Source of the DNA: Rhodoferax antarcticus ANT.BR
GTDB taxonomy: Bacteria; Pseudomonadota; Gammaproteobacteria; Burkholderiales; Burkholderiaceae_C
Direction of reading: 5' to 3'
NCBI RefSeq assembly: GCF_001938565.1
Contig: NZ_MSYM01000001.1
Location: forward strand, 124,001-188,000
DNA length: 64,000 bases
The notes beneath the pieces are model-generated. The model did no database searches. It saw only the letters and a list, made by a program, of their open reading frames with translations, and was not told the origin of the DNA. Both the position numbers and the translations under genes were made by a program. Below are positions 14,523 through 22,019 of the stretch, piece by piece (positions within the stretch are counted from its first letter, which is position 1; every line of letters begins with the position of its first letter).

Positions 14523-14774
14523 CTAGCGATTGCGGATCTCGATGATATTGTCGGAATCGCGAACGAGGGGTTGGGCGGCAGCGCCGGGCGAAACACACCT
14601 GAATTGCAACTCTGCAGAGCCGAGTCGTCTTGGCATCGCTGGCGTAGTAGTCACATTCAGTGCATCGACTTCAAGTCCCTTTGCGCGACAAAAGGTGTTG
14701 GCTTCACCATAGACCTCTGCCTTATTGCTGAGTGAAACACCGATCCCGGGCGACCCATCTTTCTTGCCAATCAT
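14523..14774 (-). pseudogene. Truncated lipoprotein-like cassette gene
   Basis: An 83-residue frame (MIGKKDGSPGIGVSLSNKAE, then NTFCRAKGLEVDAL, then AELQFRCV). Read upstream in the same frame, the DNA encodes LTGCASTGVIPMD, a TGA, then DSYMIGKKDG. LTGC is a lipobox followed by a typical lipoprotein start, so the original gene was probably a small secreted lipoprotein now cut by a TGA and fused to the end of the preceding membrane protein. Whether the 83-residue part is translated is unclear. The family is not identified with certainty. Confidence 0.55.
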
Positions 14775-14783
14775 GTAGGAATC

Positions 14784-15233
14784 TCAGTCCATTGGAATGA
14801 CTCCAGTGCTCGCGCAACCAGTGAGCATCGAGGCGCGGGCATGGCTCTTGAGGCGAAGTCTTGGCATGACAGCGAAGACCAACAACAGAGCGATGTACAC
14901 CGACCCGGAGACCTTGTCTCTGGAGGCGATGAACTCTGCCAAGGTTCGGTTCTGGAGGACGGTCGCCAGTGCGAGTTCTGCCGCAACCGAGAGGACCAGC
15001 GCCAGAACCCCAACCATCAGTGACCGACTCGGTTGGCAAATAGTTGGAAAGCGCTTAAGGATGTACCCCGCTGCGATGAAGATCACGGTGGCCATGATTG
15101 GCATTTCCGCGAGTTCCGCCCAGCGCTCGCCGATACGCGGAACAAGGAACGGAACCCGGAAGACACCCAGCACAAAACCTGTGCCAAGCACGATGGCGAA
15201 GTACACGAGGCCTGCCTGTATGGTCTTTGACAC
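14784..15233 (-). CDS. Cassette-encoded small integral membrane protein
   Basis: About 149 residues with four predicted membrane helices: AGLVYFAIVLGTGFVLGVFR, MATVIFIAAGYILKRF, VLALVLSVAAELALATV and SVYIALLLVFAVMPRLR. The phrases YFAIVLGTGFVLG and SRDKVSGSVYIALL resemble a family of uncharacterised membrane proteins often seen in integron cassettes (recalled, not searched). The GTG at 15233 matches the expected N-terminus; a TTG at 15248 is the alternative. The last 20 residues (from KSHARASMLTGCAS) look foreign and derive from the downstream lipoprotein gene. Function unknown. Confidence 0.65.
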   Translation of the reverse strand: MSKTIQAGLVYFAIVLGTGFVLGVFRVPFLVPRIGERWAELAEMPIMATVIFIAAGYILKRFPTICQPSRSLMVGVLALVLSVAAELALATVLQNRTLAEFIASRDKVSGSVYIALLLVFAVMPRLRLKSHARASMLTGCASTGVIPMD

Positions 15234-15264
15234 TGGAGCGCTCAGCAAAGGTGGGTTCTGCGAG

Positions 15265-15318
15265 GCCTAACGTGGAAACAACCGCGCCGCAGGCTGCGCG
15301 ATGATTGCCATGTTAAAC
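15265..15318 (-). repeat. attC-like integron recombination site B
   Basis: On the minus strand it starts GTTTAAC (RYYYAAC) and ends GTTAGGC (GTTRRRY). The two cores pair fully if G-U pairs are allowed, with imperfectly complementary arms between them and a GCGC-rich tip. Length 54 bp. The brnA stop codon overlaps the first core, the tight gene-attC packing usual in cassettes. Confidence 0.75.
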
Positions 15319-15537
15319 AGCCTGAGGCCAATTGATCTGCACTTTTCGACTATTGGCAAGGCAGTCGCGCAGGTACAAATTAATGAGGCTCTGATACGGC
15401 ACACCAGCTTCATCGGCCATACCTTTGAAATACTGCACCACGTCTTCAGACAGACGCATCGTTACAGGCTTTTTCAGCTTCGAAGCATAGGGATTTTTGC
15501 GCGACTTCAGTTTAGAGAGATCGTATTCTGCTTTCAT
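15313..15537 (-). CDS. brnA: BrnA-family antitoxin
   Basis: A 74-residue ribbon-helix-helix protein (KPVTMRLSEDVVQYFKGMAD, then GVPYQSLINLYLRDCL) after a short basic N-terminal arm (DLSKLKSRKNPYA). It would neutralise BrnT and repress the operon by binding the palindrome at 15820-15838. It overlaps brnT by the ATGA junction. Its stop codon lies inside attC-like site B, so toxin and antitoxin travel as one cassette. Confidence 0.87.
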   Translation of the reverse strand: MKAEYDLSKLKSRKNPYASKLKKPVTMRLSEDVVQYFKGMADEAGVPYQSLINLYLRDCLANSRKVQINWPQAV

Positions 15538-15821
15538 GTGTGTACACCTCGATAAAACGCGCTTTCACGCTTGGTTGCCTTACGTGCGGAGATGATCCGA
15601 ATAGTCGCACCGTGGTCTCGCTCGCAATGACAGACGATGAGTAACTTTGCGCCTGAACTCATCCCCAACATCAGAAAGCGCTTTTCACCGGAAGATTGCT
15701 CATCATCGAAGAACTGAACGCCAAACTCGTCAAAAAAAATCGACTTGGCCTCGTCAAACGACACATGATGCTTTTTCATGTTAGCCGCGGCTTTAGCCTC
15801 ATCCCATTCAAATTCAACCAT
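15534..15821 (-). CDS. brnT: BrnT-family ribonuclease toxin
   Basis: A 95-residue RelE-fold toxin predicted to cleave RNA. Family features are FEWDEAKAAANMKKHHVSF, EAKSIFFDE, the SGEKRFLMLGMSSGAKLLIV core and the C-terminal IRIISARKATKRE. The ATG lies inside the operator palindrome and no Shine-Dalgarno precedes it; the predicted transcription start falls at the ATG, suggesting a leaderless message. It forms a cassette of about 610 bp with brnA between attC-like sites A and B. Confidence 0.88.
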   Translation of the reverse strand: MVEFEWDEAKAAANMKKHHVSFDEAKSIFFDEFGVQFFDDEQSSGEKRFLMLGMSSGAKLLIVCHCERDHGATIRIISARKATKRESAFYRGVHT

Positions 15822-15855
15822 ACGTACATTGTACGTATACTTTTTCGAAATTCAA
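15819..15855 (-). promoter_or_regulatory. brnTA promoter and BrnA operator
   Basis: On the minus strand TTGAAT (15850-15855) and TACAAT (15828-15833) are separated by 16 bp. The -10 box sits inside a perfect inverted repeat, ATACGTAC-ATT-GTACGTAT (15820-15838), whose proximal arm includes the first two bases of the brnT ATG. Only six bases separate the -10 box from the ATG. Binding by BrnA would cover both the promoter and the start codon. Confidence 0.7.
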
Positions 15856-15872
15856 GTCGCTAAAGGGGAGCG

Positions 15873-15950
15873 GTTTAACGTGGAGCTAAGTGGCGTGCCG
15901 AAGGCGCGTCCCAGCGACCGGAGAGAGTGAACTTGAGCGCAGGGTTGGAC
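15873..15950 (-). repeat. attC-like integron recombination site A
   Basis: On the minus strand GTCCAAC (RYYYAAC) begins a 78-bp imperfect palindrome with internal GGACGCGCC and GGCACGCC arms, ending in GTTAAAC (GTTRRRY). It resembles attC sites of Comamonadaceae cassette arrays (recalled, not searched). It lies just upstream of the brnTA promoter and implies a lost cassette or attI on the recombinase side. Confidence 0.7.
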
Positions 15951-16048
15951 GAAGCCGCTACGCGGAGCAATCCCCAGCAGCAGCCCCACGAATTATTCTG
16001 CAATCTCGCGCCCTCAATACCGAGGCGTGACTTTGCACAACTTCGTGA

Positions 16049-16762
16049 GGATATTCCAGCATAGACACCACCCCCCCCGTCGGCGCCAGTGCGCACTTTG
16101 ATCGGCAATACCAGACGCATCTCAAACACCTCAAACTCAAAGGACTGCAACCCAAAACCATTGACGCCTACGCGCGCGCCATTCGCAACCTCGGTGCCTA
16201 CTTTGCCTACGACATCGACACCCTGTCGCAATCCCAACTCGTCGACTACTTCAGCGACCTGATCGAGTCGCACTCCTGGAGCGCCGTCAAACTCGACCTG
16301 TGTGGCCTGAAGTTCTTCACCGTTCATGTGCTGCGCAAGCCTTGGGTCATGCCCCATCTTATCAAGCCACCCAAGGTGGCTCGCCTGCCCGACATCGTCA
16401 CCGTCGAAGAAGCGCAAAAACTGTTTGGCGCCACCCGCACCCTGAGCTACCGGGTGTTCTTCTTCATCCTGTACAGCCGGGGGCTTGGCCGCTGCCAGCC
16501 GCGCGCCCAGTCCCCTGGACCGGGGTGGCGTGCAGAACACTTTGCGCCAGGTGGCACTGGATTGCGGGCTAAAAAAAAGATCATGCCACACAGCTTGCGC
16601 CATTCATTTGCAACACACCTGCTGCAGGCCGGCACTGACATTCGGACGGTGCAAGAGCTGCCGGGCCACAGCGATGTCAGCACCACCATGATTTATACCC
16701 ATGTGCTCAAAGTGGCGGCAGGTGGCACGGCATCGCCGTTGGATTCACTTTTGTCAATCTAA
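16049..16762 (+). pseudogene. Chimeric tyrosine recombinase remnant (XerD-like N-terminus, IntI-like C-terminus)
   Basis: The first part (to about 16480) reads like the SAM-like core-binding domain of XerD-type integrases: [37 protein letters not shown] and [20 protein letters not shown]. At GLGR the frame breaks. The sequence resumes one frame over with [20 protein letters not shown], then returns to the first frame with [20 protein letters not shown] and [17 protein letters not shown] followed by SPLDSL. The last section carries the HxxR and Tyr of the active site and the SPLD ending of integron integrases. About 70-80 central codons, including the first catalytic Arg, are missing. No good start codon exists. 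It points away from the cassettes, as intI does. Confidence 0.75.
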
Positions 16763-16834
16763 TGACCGGTATCGAGGAAGAACGCGACCGGCTACTAGTT
16801 GCCAGTAGTTGCCGAGCGCGCCCAGCCGCAGAGT

Positions 16835-18433
16835 TCAGTGCCTGAAGTGCCGAACGCCAGAGAACACCATCGCCACACCGCGCTCGTCGGCGGCGTCGAT
16901 CACTTCCTGGTCGCGCATTGAGCCGCCGGGCTGGATGATGCAGGTGGCGCCTGCGTCCACCACCACGTCCAGGCCATCACGGAACGGGAAGAACGCGTCG
17001 CTGGCCACCGCCGTGCCGGTCAGGCTCAGGCCAGCGGCTTGCGCCTTGATGCTGGCGATACGGGCTGAGTCCAGTCGGCTCATTTGCCCGGCGCCCACGC
17101 CCATGGTCATGCCGCCTTTACAGAAAACGATGGCGTTGCTCTTGACGAACTTGCCTATCTTCCAAGCAAACAGCAAGTCTTGCAGTTGCTCTGCCGTGGG
17201 TTGCACCTTGGTGACGACTTTCAGGTCGGCCAGCGTAAGTTCGTGGTTGTCGGCGGTTTGCATCAGCAGGCCGGAGCCCACGCGTTTGATGTCCGTGGCG
17301 TTGCGGCCATTGGCCCAGTCGGTGGTGCCACCGGGTGGCAATGCGATTTTCAGGATACGCACATTCACCTTGGTTTTGAACACGGCCAGCGCCTCGGGGG
17401 TGAAGTCCGGGGCCATCAGCACTTCAATGAACTGCTTCGACATTTGTAGCGCTGCCGCCTCGTCCAGCGTGCAGTTGACGGCAATGATGCCGCCAAAAGC
17501 TGAGGTTGGGTCGGTTTGGAACGCCTTGCTGTAGGCCTGCAACGCGTCTGTGCCCACCGCCACGCCGCAGGGGTTGGCATGTTTGACGATGACACACGCT
17601 GCGCCATCTACTGAACCGTCAAAACTCTTGACGCATTCCCACGCCGCATCAGCGTCGCCAATGTTGTTGTAGCTGAGTTCCTTGCCCTGCAACTGCACGG
17701 CAGTGACCAGCGAGCCCGGTGCCGGATGCAGGTCGCGGTAGAACGCGGCGCTCTGGTGCGGGTTTTCGCCGTAGCGCAGGTCTTGCAGCTTGATGAAGTT
17801 GCTGTTGGTCTGTGCCGGAAACAGCGCCAGCGCGGGTGCGCTGGCCGTTTCGTCGAAGCTAATCGCCGACAAATAGTTGCTGATGGCCGCGTCGTACTGG
17901 GCCACGCGGTTGAACGCAGCCACGCTCAGCGCAAATTTGGTGGCCAGGGTGAGCTGGCCGCTGGCCTGGAGCTCTGCCAGCACCTGCGGGTACTGCGTTG
18001 CGTCAGTGATCACACCCACGTCTTTCCAGTTTTTAGCGGCACTGCGCACCATGGCGGGGCCGCCGATGTCGATGTTCTCGATGGCGTCTTCCAGGGTGCA
18101 GCCGGGTTTGGCCACGGTGGCCTCAAAAGGGTAGAGGTTAATCACCGCCAGGTCGATGGTGTCGATGGCGTGGGCCTTGAGTGCGGCCATGTGCGCGGGC
18201 ACATCGCGGCGGGCCAGCAGGCCGCCATGCACTTTGGGGTGCAGGGTTTTCACGCGGCCATCGAGCATCTCCGGGAAACCTGTCACCTCGGCCACTTCGG
18301 TCACTGGCAAGCCTTGGTCAGCCAGCAGCTTGGCAGTGCCACCGGTAGAGATGAGCTTGATGCCCAACGCGTGCAGGGCCTGGGCAAATTCAACGATGCC
18401 GGTTTTGTCGGAGACAGATAAAAGTGCGTTCAT
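16835..18433 (-). CDS. purH: Bifunctional AICAR transformylase/IMP cyclohydrolase
   Basis: Performs the last two steps of purine synthesis, formylating AICAR and closing the ring to IMP. The N-terminal MGS-like cyclohydrolase domain shows [18 protein letters not shown] and [20 protein letters not shown]. The transformylase domain shows RYGENPHQ and KHANPCG with the catalytic Lys-His at about 284-285. It is 532 residues from the ATG at 18433 (a TTG three codons earlier is possible). It follows fis on the same strand with repeat R3 between. Confidence 0.96.
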   Translation of the reverse strand: MNALLSVSDKTGIVEFAQALHALGIKLISTGGTAKLLADQGLPVTEVAEVTGFPEMLDGRVKTLHPKVHGGLLARRDVPAHMAALKAHAIDTIDLAVINLYPFEATVAKPGCTLEDAIENIDIGGPAMVRSAAKNWKDVGVITDATQYPQVLAELQASGQLTLATKFALSVAAFNRVAQYDAAISNYLSAISFDETASAPALALFPAQTNSNFIKLQDLRYGENPHQSAAFYRDLHPAPGSLVTAVQLQGKELSYNNIGDADAAWECVKSFDGSVDGAACVIVKHANPCGVAVGTDALQAYSKAFQTDPTSAFGGIIAVNCTLDEAAALQMSKQFIEVLMAPDFTPEALAVFKTKVNVRILKIALPPGGTTDWANGRNATDIKRVGSGLLMQTADNHELTLADLKVVTKVQPTAEQLQDLLFAWKIGKFVKSNAIVFCKGGMTMGVGAGQMSRLDSARIASIKAQAAGLSLTGTAVASDAFFPFRDGLDVVVDAGATCIIQPGGSMRDQEVIDAADERGVAMVFSGVRHFRH

Positions 18434-18465
18434 GGTGTCCAAGCTGATAAAAAGATAAATTTATA

Positions 18466-18511
18466 AGAAATCGGCCTCTAGCCCTTATGAATAAAGCGCT
18501 AGCAGCTATCA
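18466..18511 (-). repeat. Dispersed palindromic repeat, copy R3
   Basis: Minus-strand-oriented copy (GGCCTCTAGCCCTTAT, then AAAGCGCTAGCAGCTATC on the plus strand) between purH and fis. The fis stop codon (18509-18511) lies inside its edge, while purH starts 33 bp away on the other side. Confidence 0.9.
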
Positions 18512-18745
18512 ATCAATGAGCTTATGCTCAAGCAGTTTCTTGCGCAGGGTGTTGCGGTTCAGGCCCAGCCACTGCGCCGCTTTGGACTGGTTGTGGTCGG
18601 CACGCTCCATCACCACCTCCAGCAAGGGCTTTTCGACCACGCTGATGAGCATGTCATACATGCGCTCAGGCTCACTGGCACCCAGGTCGCACAGATAGCC
18701 CTCCAGGTTGCTGCGCACACATTCTGCGATGTGTAGGGGTTTCAT
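18509..18745 (-). CDS. fis: Fis-family nucleoid-associated DNA-binding protein
   Basis: A 78-residue factor with the C-terminal Fis helix-turn-helix (HNQSKAAQWLGLNRNTLRKK) and the dimerisation region before it (PLLEVVMERAD). The dusB-fis pair is a conserved bacterial arrangement; the two overlap here by 4 nt (ATGA), so fis is probably translated from the dusB message. The stop codon is in repeat R3. Confidence 0.93.
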   Translation of the reverse strand: MKPLHIAECVRSNLEGYLCDLGASEPERMYDMLISVVEKPLLEVVMERADHNQSKAAQWLGLNRNTLRKKLLEHKLID

Positions 18746-19782
18746 GGTGTTGTCTCCAAATTCACGGGGGTGTAACTCGACACGTGAGCGGGCAGGCGGT
18801 CCATGTGCTCATGCATGGCATCGAAAAAGTAGGCCACGACGGCGAGTTGCTGGGCGCTGTCGTCCAGCGTATTGATGTGCGCGCGGAAGGCTTCGCCGCC
18901 CGGCAGCGCCGTAACGTACCAGCCAATGTGCTTGCGCGCGATGCGCACACCCAGGTACTCGCCATACAGCGTGTAATGATCTTGCAAATGGTCCAGCAGC
19001 AGGTGCTTGACCTCGCCCACCAGCGGCGGCGCCAGCAGTCGGCCGGTGGCCAGAAAGTGACTGATGTCACGAAAAATCCATGGCCTGCCTTGCGCTGCGC
19101 GGCCAATCATCACCGCATCGGCACCAGTGGCCAGCAGCACCGCCTGGGCTTTTTGCGGGCTGTCGATGTCGCCATTGGCCACCACCGGCACATTCACCGC
19201 AGCCTTCACGGCGGCGATGGTGTCGTATTCCGCAGGGCCCTTGTAGCCCTGCTCGCGGGTGCGGCCATGCACAGTGAGCATTTGCACGCCCGCGGCCTCA
19301 GCCTGACGCGCCAACGTGACCGCGTTTTTGTGCGACTGGGCCCAGCCGGTACGCATCTTCAAGGTGACCGGCACACCCAGTGGCGCACAGGCTTGCACCA
19401 CCGCGGCAACGATGTCGATGGCCAGGCGCTCGTCTTGCATCAGGGCCGAGCCGGCCCATTTGCTGCACACTTTTTTGGCCGGGCAGCCCATGTTGATATC
19501 GATGACCTGCGCGCCACGGTCAATGTTCAGGCGCGCCGCGTCGGCCATCATCTGCGGCTCAGTGCCGGCAATCTGGACCGCGATCACGCCAGACTCGCCG
19601 GCATGGTCCGCCCGGCGAACGGTTTTGGCACAGGCTTGCAAATCAGGGCGACTGGTGATCATCTCGCTCACTGCGTAGCCCGCGCCCAGGCGCTTGCACA
19701 GTTGGCGAAAGGGCCGGTCCGTGACACCCGCCATGGGGGCCACGAAACAGGCGTTGGGCAACGAGAACGGACCGATCTTCAT
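18742..19782 (-). CDS. dusB: tRNA-dihydrouridine synthase B
   Basis: An FMN enzyme reducing uridine in the tRNA D-loop. The 346-residue TIM-barrel protein shows FVAPMAGVTDRPFRQLCKR at the N-terminus, the catalytic Cys near 96-98 in INMGCPAKKVC, LKMRTGW, LTVHGRTREQGYKG, VVANGDIDSP and MIGRAAQGRPW. The first gene of dusB-fis(-purH). The start at 19782 fits the family; 213 bp with no gene separate it from yqaA. Confidence 0.96.
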   Translation of the reverse strand: MKIGPFSLPNACFVAPMAGVTDRPFRQLCKRLGAGYAVSEMITSRPDLQACAKTVRRADHAGESGVIAVQIAGTEPQMMADAARLNIDRGAQVIDINMGCPAKKVCSKWAGSALMQDERLAIDIVAAVVQACAPLGVPVTLKMRTGWAQSHKNAVTLARQAEAAGVQMLTVHGRTREQGYKGPAEYDTIAAVKAAVNVPVVANGDIDSPQKAQAVLLATGADAVMIGRAAQGRPWIFRDISHFLATGRLLAPPLVGEVKHLLLDHLQDHYTLYGEYLGVRIARKHIGWYVTALPGGEAFRAHINTLDDSAQQLAVVAYFFDAMHEHMDRLPAHVSSYTPVNLETTP

Positions 19783-19995
19783 GCTGGCAGCGTGCGGTTT
19801 ATGAAAAGATAAATAAGTTGGGCCGCCATGCGCGTCGCGTCAACTGGTGGTCAACAAGGCGTCGTAGTCGGGGGTTAGGAGAAGATTCTAACTGCCTAAA
19901 AAAGCAGCACTTTTTGATAGCGAGCCTGCCTGACGCGACGCCGTCCGGACAATTTATAGGGACTGTGCGCAGGCAGCTTCTTATACTGCCGCCCC

Positions 19996-20466
19996 ATGGA
20001 CGCTTGGCTCGATCCCCTCCTCACTTGGCTGGCTTTGCCGCAATATGGCCTGAGCAGCCTGTTTGTGGTGTCGTTTCTGTCAGCCACGCTGCTGCCCATC
20101 GGCTCGGAGCCAGCGGTGTATGGCCTGATCAAACTCAGCCCACACCTGTTTTGGCCCGTCATTGCAGTAGCCACAGTGGGCAACACGCTGGGCGGCGCGG
20201 TGAGTTGGTGGATGGGGCTGGGGTCGCACAAGGTGGTGGACAAATTCAGCCACTCCGGGCACCACCTGCGGGTGCTGGTCTGGCTGGAAAAACTGGGGCC
20301 CAAAGCTTGCCTGCTGGCCTGGCTGCCGCTGGTGGGCGACCCGCTGTGCGCGGTGGCGGGCTGGCTCAAGCTGCCGTTCTGGCCGTGCCTGGCTTACATG
20401 GCTTTGGGCAAGCTGGCGCGCTATGTGGTAATGACGTCGGCGCTGGTGGGTGTTTTTGGTGGCTGA
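19996..20466 (+). CDS. yqaA: YqaA family (DedA/SNARE-associated) membrane protein
   Basis: A 156-residue inner-membrane protein with about four helices and the conserved pattern FVVSFLSATLLPIGSEPAVY, ATVGNTLGGAVSWWMG and WLPLVGDPLCAVAGWLKLP. Members of this superfamily are linked to membrane lipid homeostasis, but the role of YqaA is not established. The gene is convergent with ychF; a 9-bp stem hairpin and repeat R4 lie between them. Confidence 0.85.
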   Translation: MDAWLDPLLTWLALPQYGLSSLFVVSFLSATLLPIGSEPAVYGLIKLSPHLFWPVIAVATVGNTLGGAVSWWMGLGSHKVVDKFSHSGHHLRVLVWLEKLGPKACLLAWLPLVGDPLCAVAGWLKLPFWPCLAYMALGKLARYVVMTSALVGVFGG

Positions 20467-20470
20467 CGCG

Positions 20471-20498
20471 ACAACCGGCAGTTGCATGCGCCGGTTGT
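20471..20498 (+). terminator. Hairpin after yqaA
   Basis: A perfect 9-bp stem (ACAACCGGC, 10-nt loop, GCCGGTTGT) starting 5 bp after the yqaA stop, followed by TACTATTAATT rather than a clean U run. Likely a terminator or mRNA 3' end stabiliser. Confidence 0.5.
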
Positions 20499-20510
20499 TA
20501 CTATTAATTA

Positions 20511-20556
20511 GATAGCTCTCACCGCTTATTTCATAAGGGCTAGAGGCCGATTTTCC
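20511..20556 (+). repeat. Dispersed palindromic repeat, copy R4
   Basis: GATAGCTCTCACCGCTTATT, then TCATAAGGGCTAGAGGCCGA, then TTTTCC, directly abutting the ychF stop codon (20557-20559) between convergent genes. The left stem arm is diverged. Confidence 0.88.
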
Positions 20557-21642
20557 TTAAGAGCTGAAAAGGAAATTCATCACGTCGCCGTCCTTGACGA
20601 CGTAGTCTTTGCCTTCGGCGCGCATCTTGCCGGCATCTTTGGCGCCCTGCTCGCCTTTGAAGCTGATGAAGTCTTCATAGGCAATGGTCTGGGCGCGGAT
20701 GTAGCCCTTCTCAAAGTCGGTGTGGATCACGCCAGCGGCCTGCGGGCCGGTGTCGCCTTTGTGAATGGTCCAGGCGCGCACTTCTTTGACACCGGCGGTG
20801 AAGTAGGTTTGCAGGCCCAGCAGGTCGTAAGCGGCGCGGATCAGGCGGTTCAAGCCTGGCTCGTGCAAGCCCAGTTCTTCCAGAAACATCAGGCGGTCTT
20901 CGTCGGCCATATCGGCCATGTCGGCCTCCAGTTTGGCGCAAATCGCCACCACAGGCGCGTTTTGTGCGTGGGCGTAGTCGGTGAGGCGGTCCAGAAACGG
21001 GTTGTTGGTGAAGCCGTCTTCCGACACGTTGGCGACAAACATCGCCGGTTTGGCGGTGATTAAAAAGAATTGCTTCAGCAATGGCCACTCGTCCTTGCTG
21101 AAGTCGAGCGTGCGCACCGGCTTAGCTTCATTGAGGCCTGCTTGACATTTTTCCAGCAACGTGACCAGCTTGGCCGAATCTTTGTCGCCGGAGCGCGCCA
21201 GCTTGGTCACCCGGTGCAAGGCTTTTTCAACCGCTGCCAGGTCCGCCAGACACAGCTCGGTCTGGATGACTTCAATGTCGTCAATGGGATCGACCTTGCC
21301 GGCCACGTGGATCACGTTGTCGTCTTCAAAACAGCGCACCACGTTGATGGTGGCGTCGGTCTCGCGGATGTGCGCCAGAAACTTGTTGCCCAAGCCTTCA
21401 CCGGTGCTGGCGCCAGCCACCAAGCCGGCAATGTCGACAAACTCGACGATGGCGCGCTGCACTTTTTGCGGATTGACGATGGCGGACAAGGCGTCCAACC
21501 GGGCGTCTGGCACTTCCACAATGCCGACATTGGGCTCAATCGTGCAAAAGGGATAATTTTCGGCCGCAATACCCGCTTTGGTCAGTGCGTTGAACAGGGT
21601 CGATTTACCGACGTTGGGCAAGCCCACGATGCCACATTTCAT
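20557..21642 (-). CDS. ychF: Redox-regulated ATPase YchF (Obg family)
   Basis: A universally conserved P-loop protein that binds ribosomes and hydrolyses ATP. The 361 residues match the family. The Walker A is [18 protein letters not shown], switch regions are [12 protein letters not shown] and [18 protein letters not shown], the altered G4 motif is in FVANVSEDG, and the C-terminal TGS-like domain ends [13 protein letters not shown]. The stop abuts repeat R4. Confidence 0.97.
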   Translation of the reverse strand: MKCGIVGLPNVGKSTLFNALTKAGIAAENYPFCTIEPNVGIVEVPDARLDALSAIVNPQKVQRAIVEFVDIAGLVAGASTGEGLGNKFLAHIRETDATINVVRCFEDDNVIHVAGKVDPIDDIEVIQTELCLADLAAVEKALHRVTKLARSGDKDSAKLVTLLEKCQAGLNEAKPVRTLDFSKDEWPLLKQFFLITAKPAMFVANVSEDGFTNNPFLDRLTDYAHAQNAPVVAICAKLEADMADMADEDRLMFLEELGLHEPGLNRLIRAAYDLLGLQTYFTAGVKEVRAWTIHKGDTGPQAAGVIHTDFEKGYIRAQTIAYEDFISFKGEQGAKDAGKMRAEGKDYVVKDGDVMNFLFSS

Positions 21643-22019
21643 AAAAGTCCTTTGAAATCAAGTATCCAGATTGCACCATTGCGCCCAATGCGGGCAACGT
21701 GTCAGTGCCGGACCCGCGCTGGGCGGGTCGCAAAGCCGGTCAAGCCGAACTGGCCAAACCCGCGCATTTGCAGCCGGTTTTGGCCTGGTTGTGTCCCGGA
21801 AAAGCTGCAGCGATTGTAGTGATCAGCGAATCCCTGCGGCGTCAGGCTGCCAGAACCGATGGGTGGCGCTTAGAAGGGGGCAGATTGCGCGTGCTGTCGC
21901 TGATCTTGGATCGCCGCTTTGCTACTGGCTTGGCAGTCAGCATGACCAAATTCGGCGCAGATGCCGCCTGCGTTCAAGCAATCCGACTATCGATTGGACG
22001 TTCTGTCACTGAGACAACG
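21643..22019. other. Intergenic region between ychF and fadD
   Basis: A 377-bp stretch with no convincing gene; the open frame across it lacks recognisable features. It holds a 7-bp inverted repeat (GACCCGC, 5-nt loop, GCGGGTC, 21711-21729) in the likely ychF promoter or leader region. Confidence 0.5.

Noticed and set aside
15875-16603. 242-codon minus-strand frame across the recombinase remnant
   Set aside because: It is antisense to the recombinase sequence and its C-terminal part is translated attC site A.
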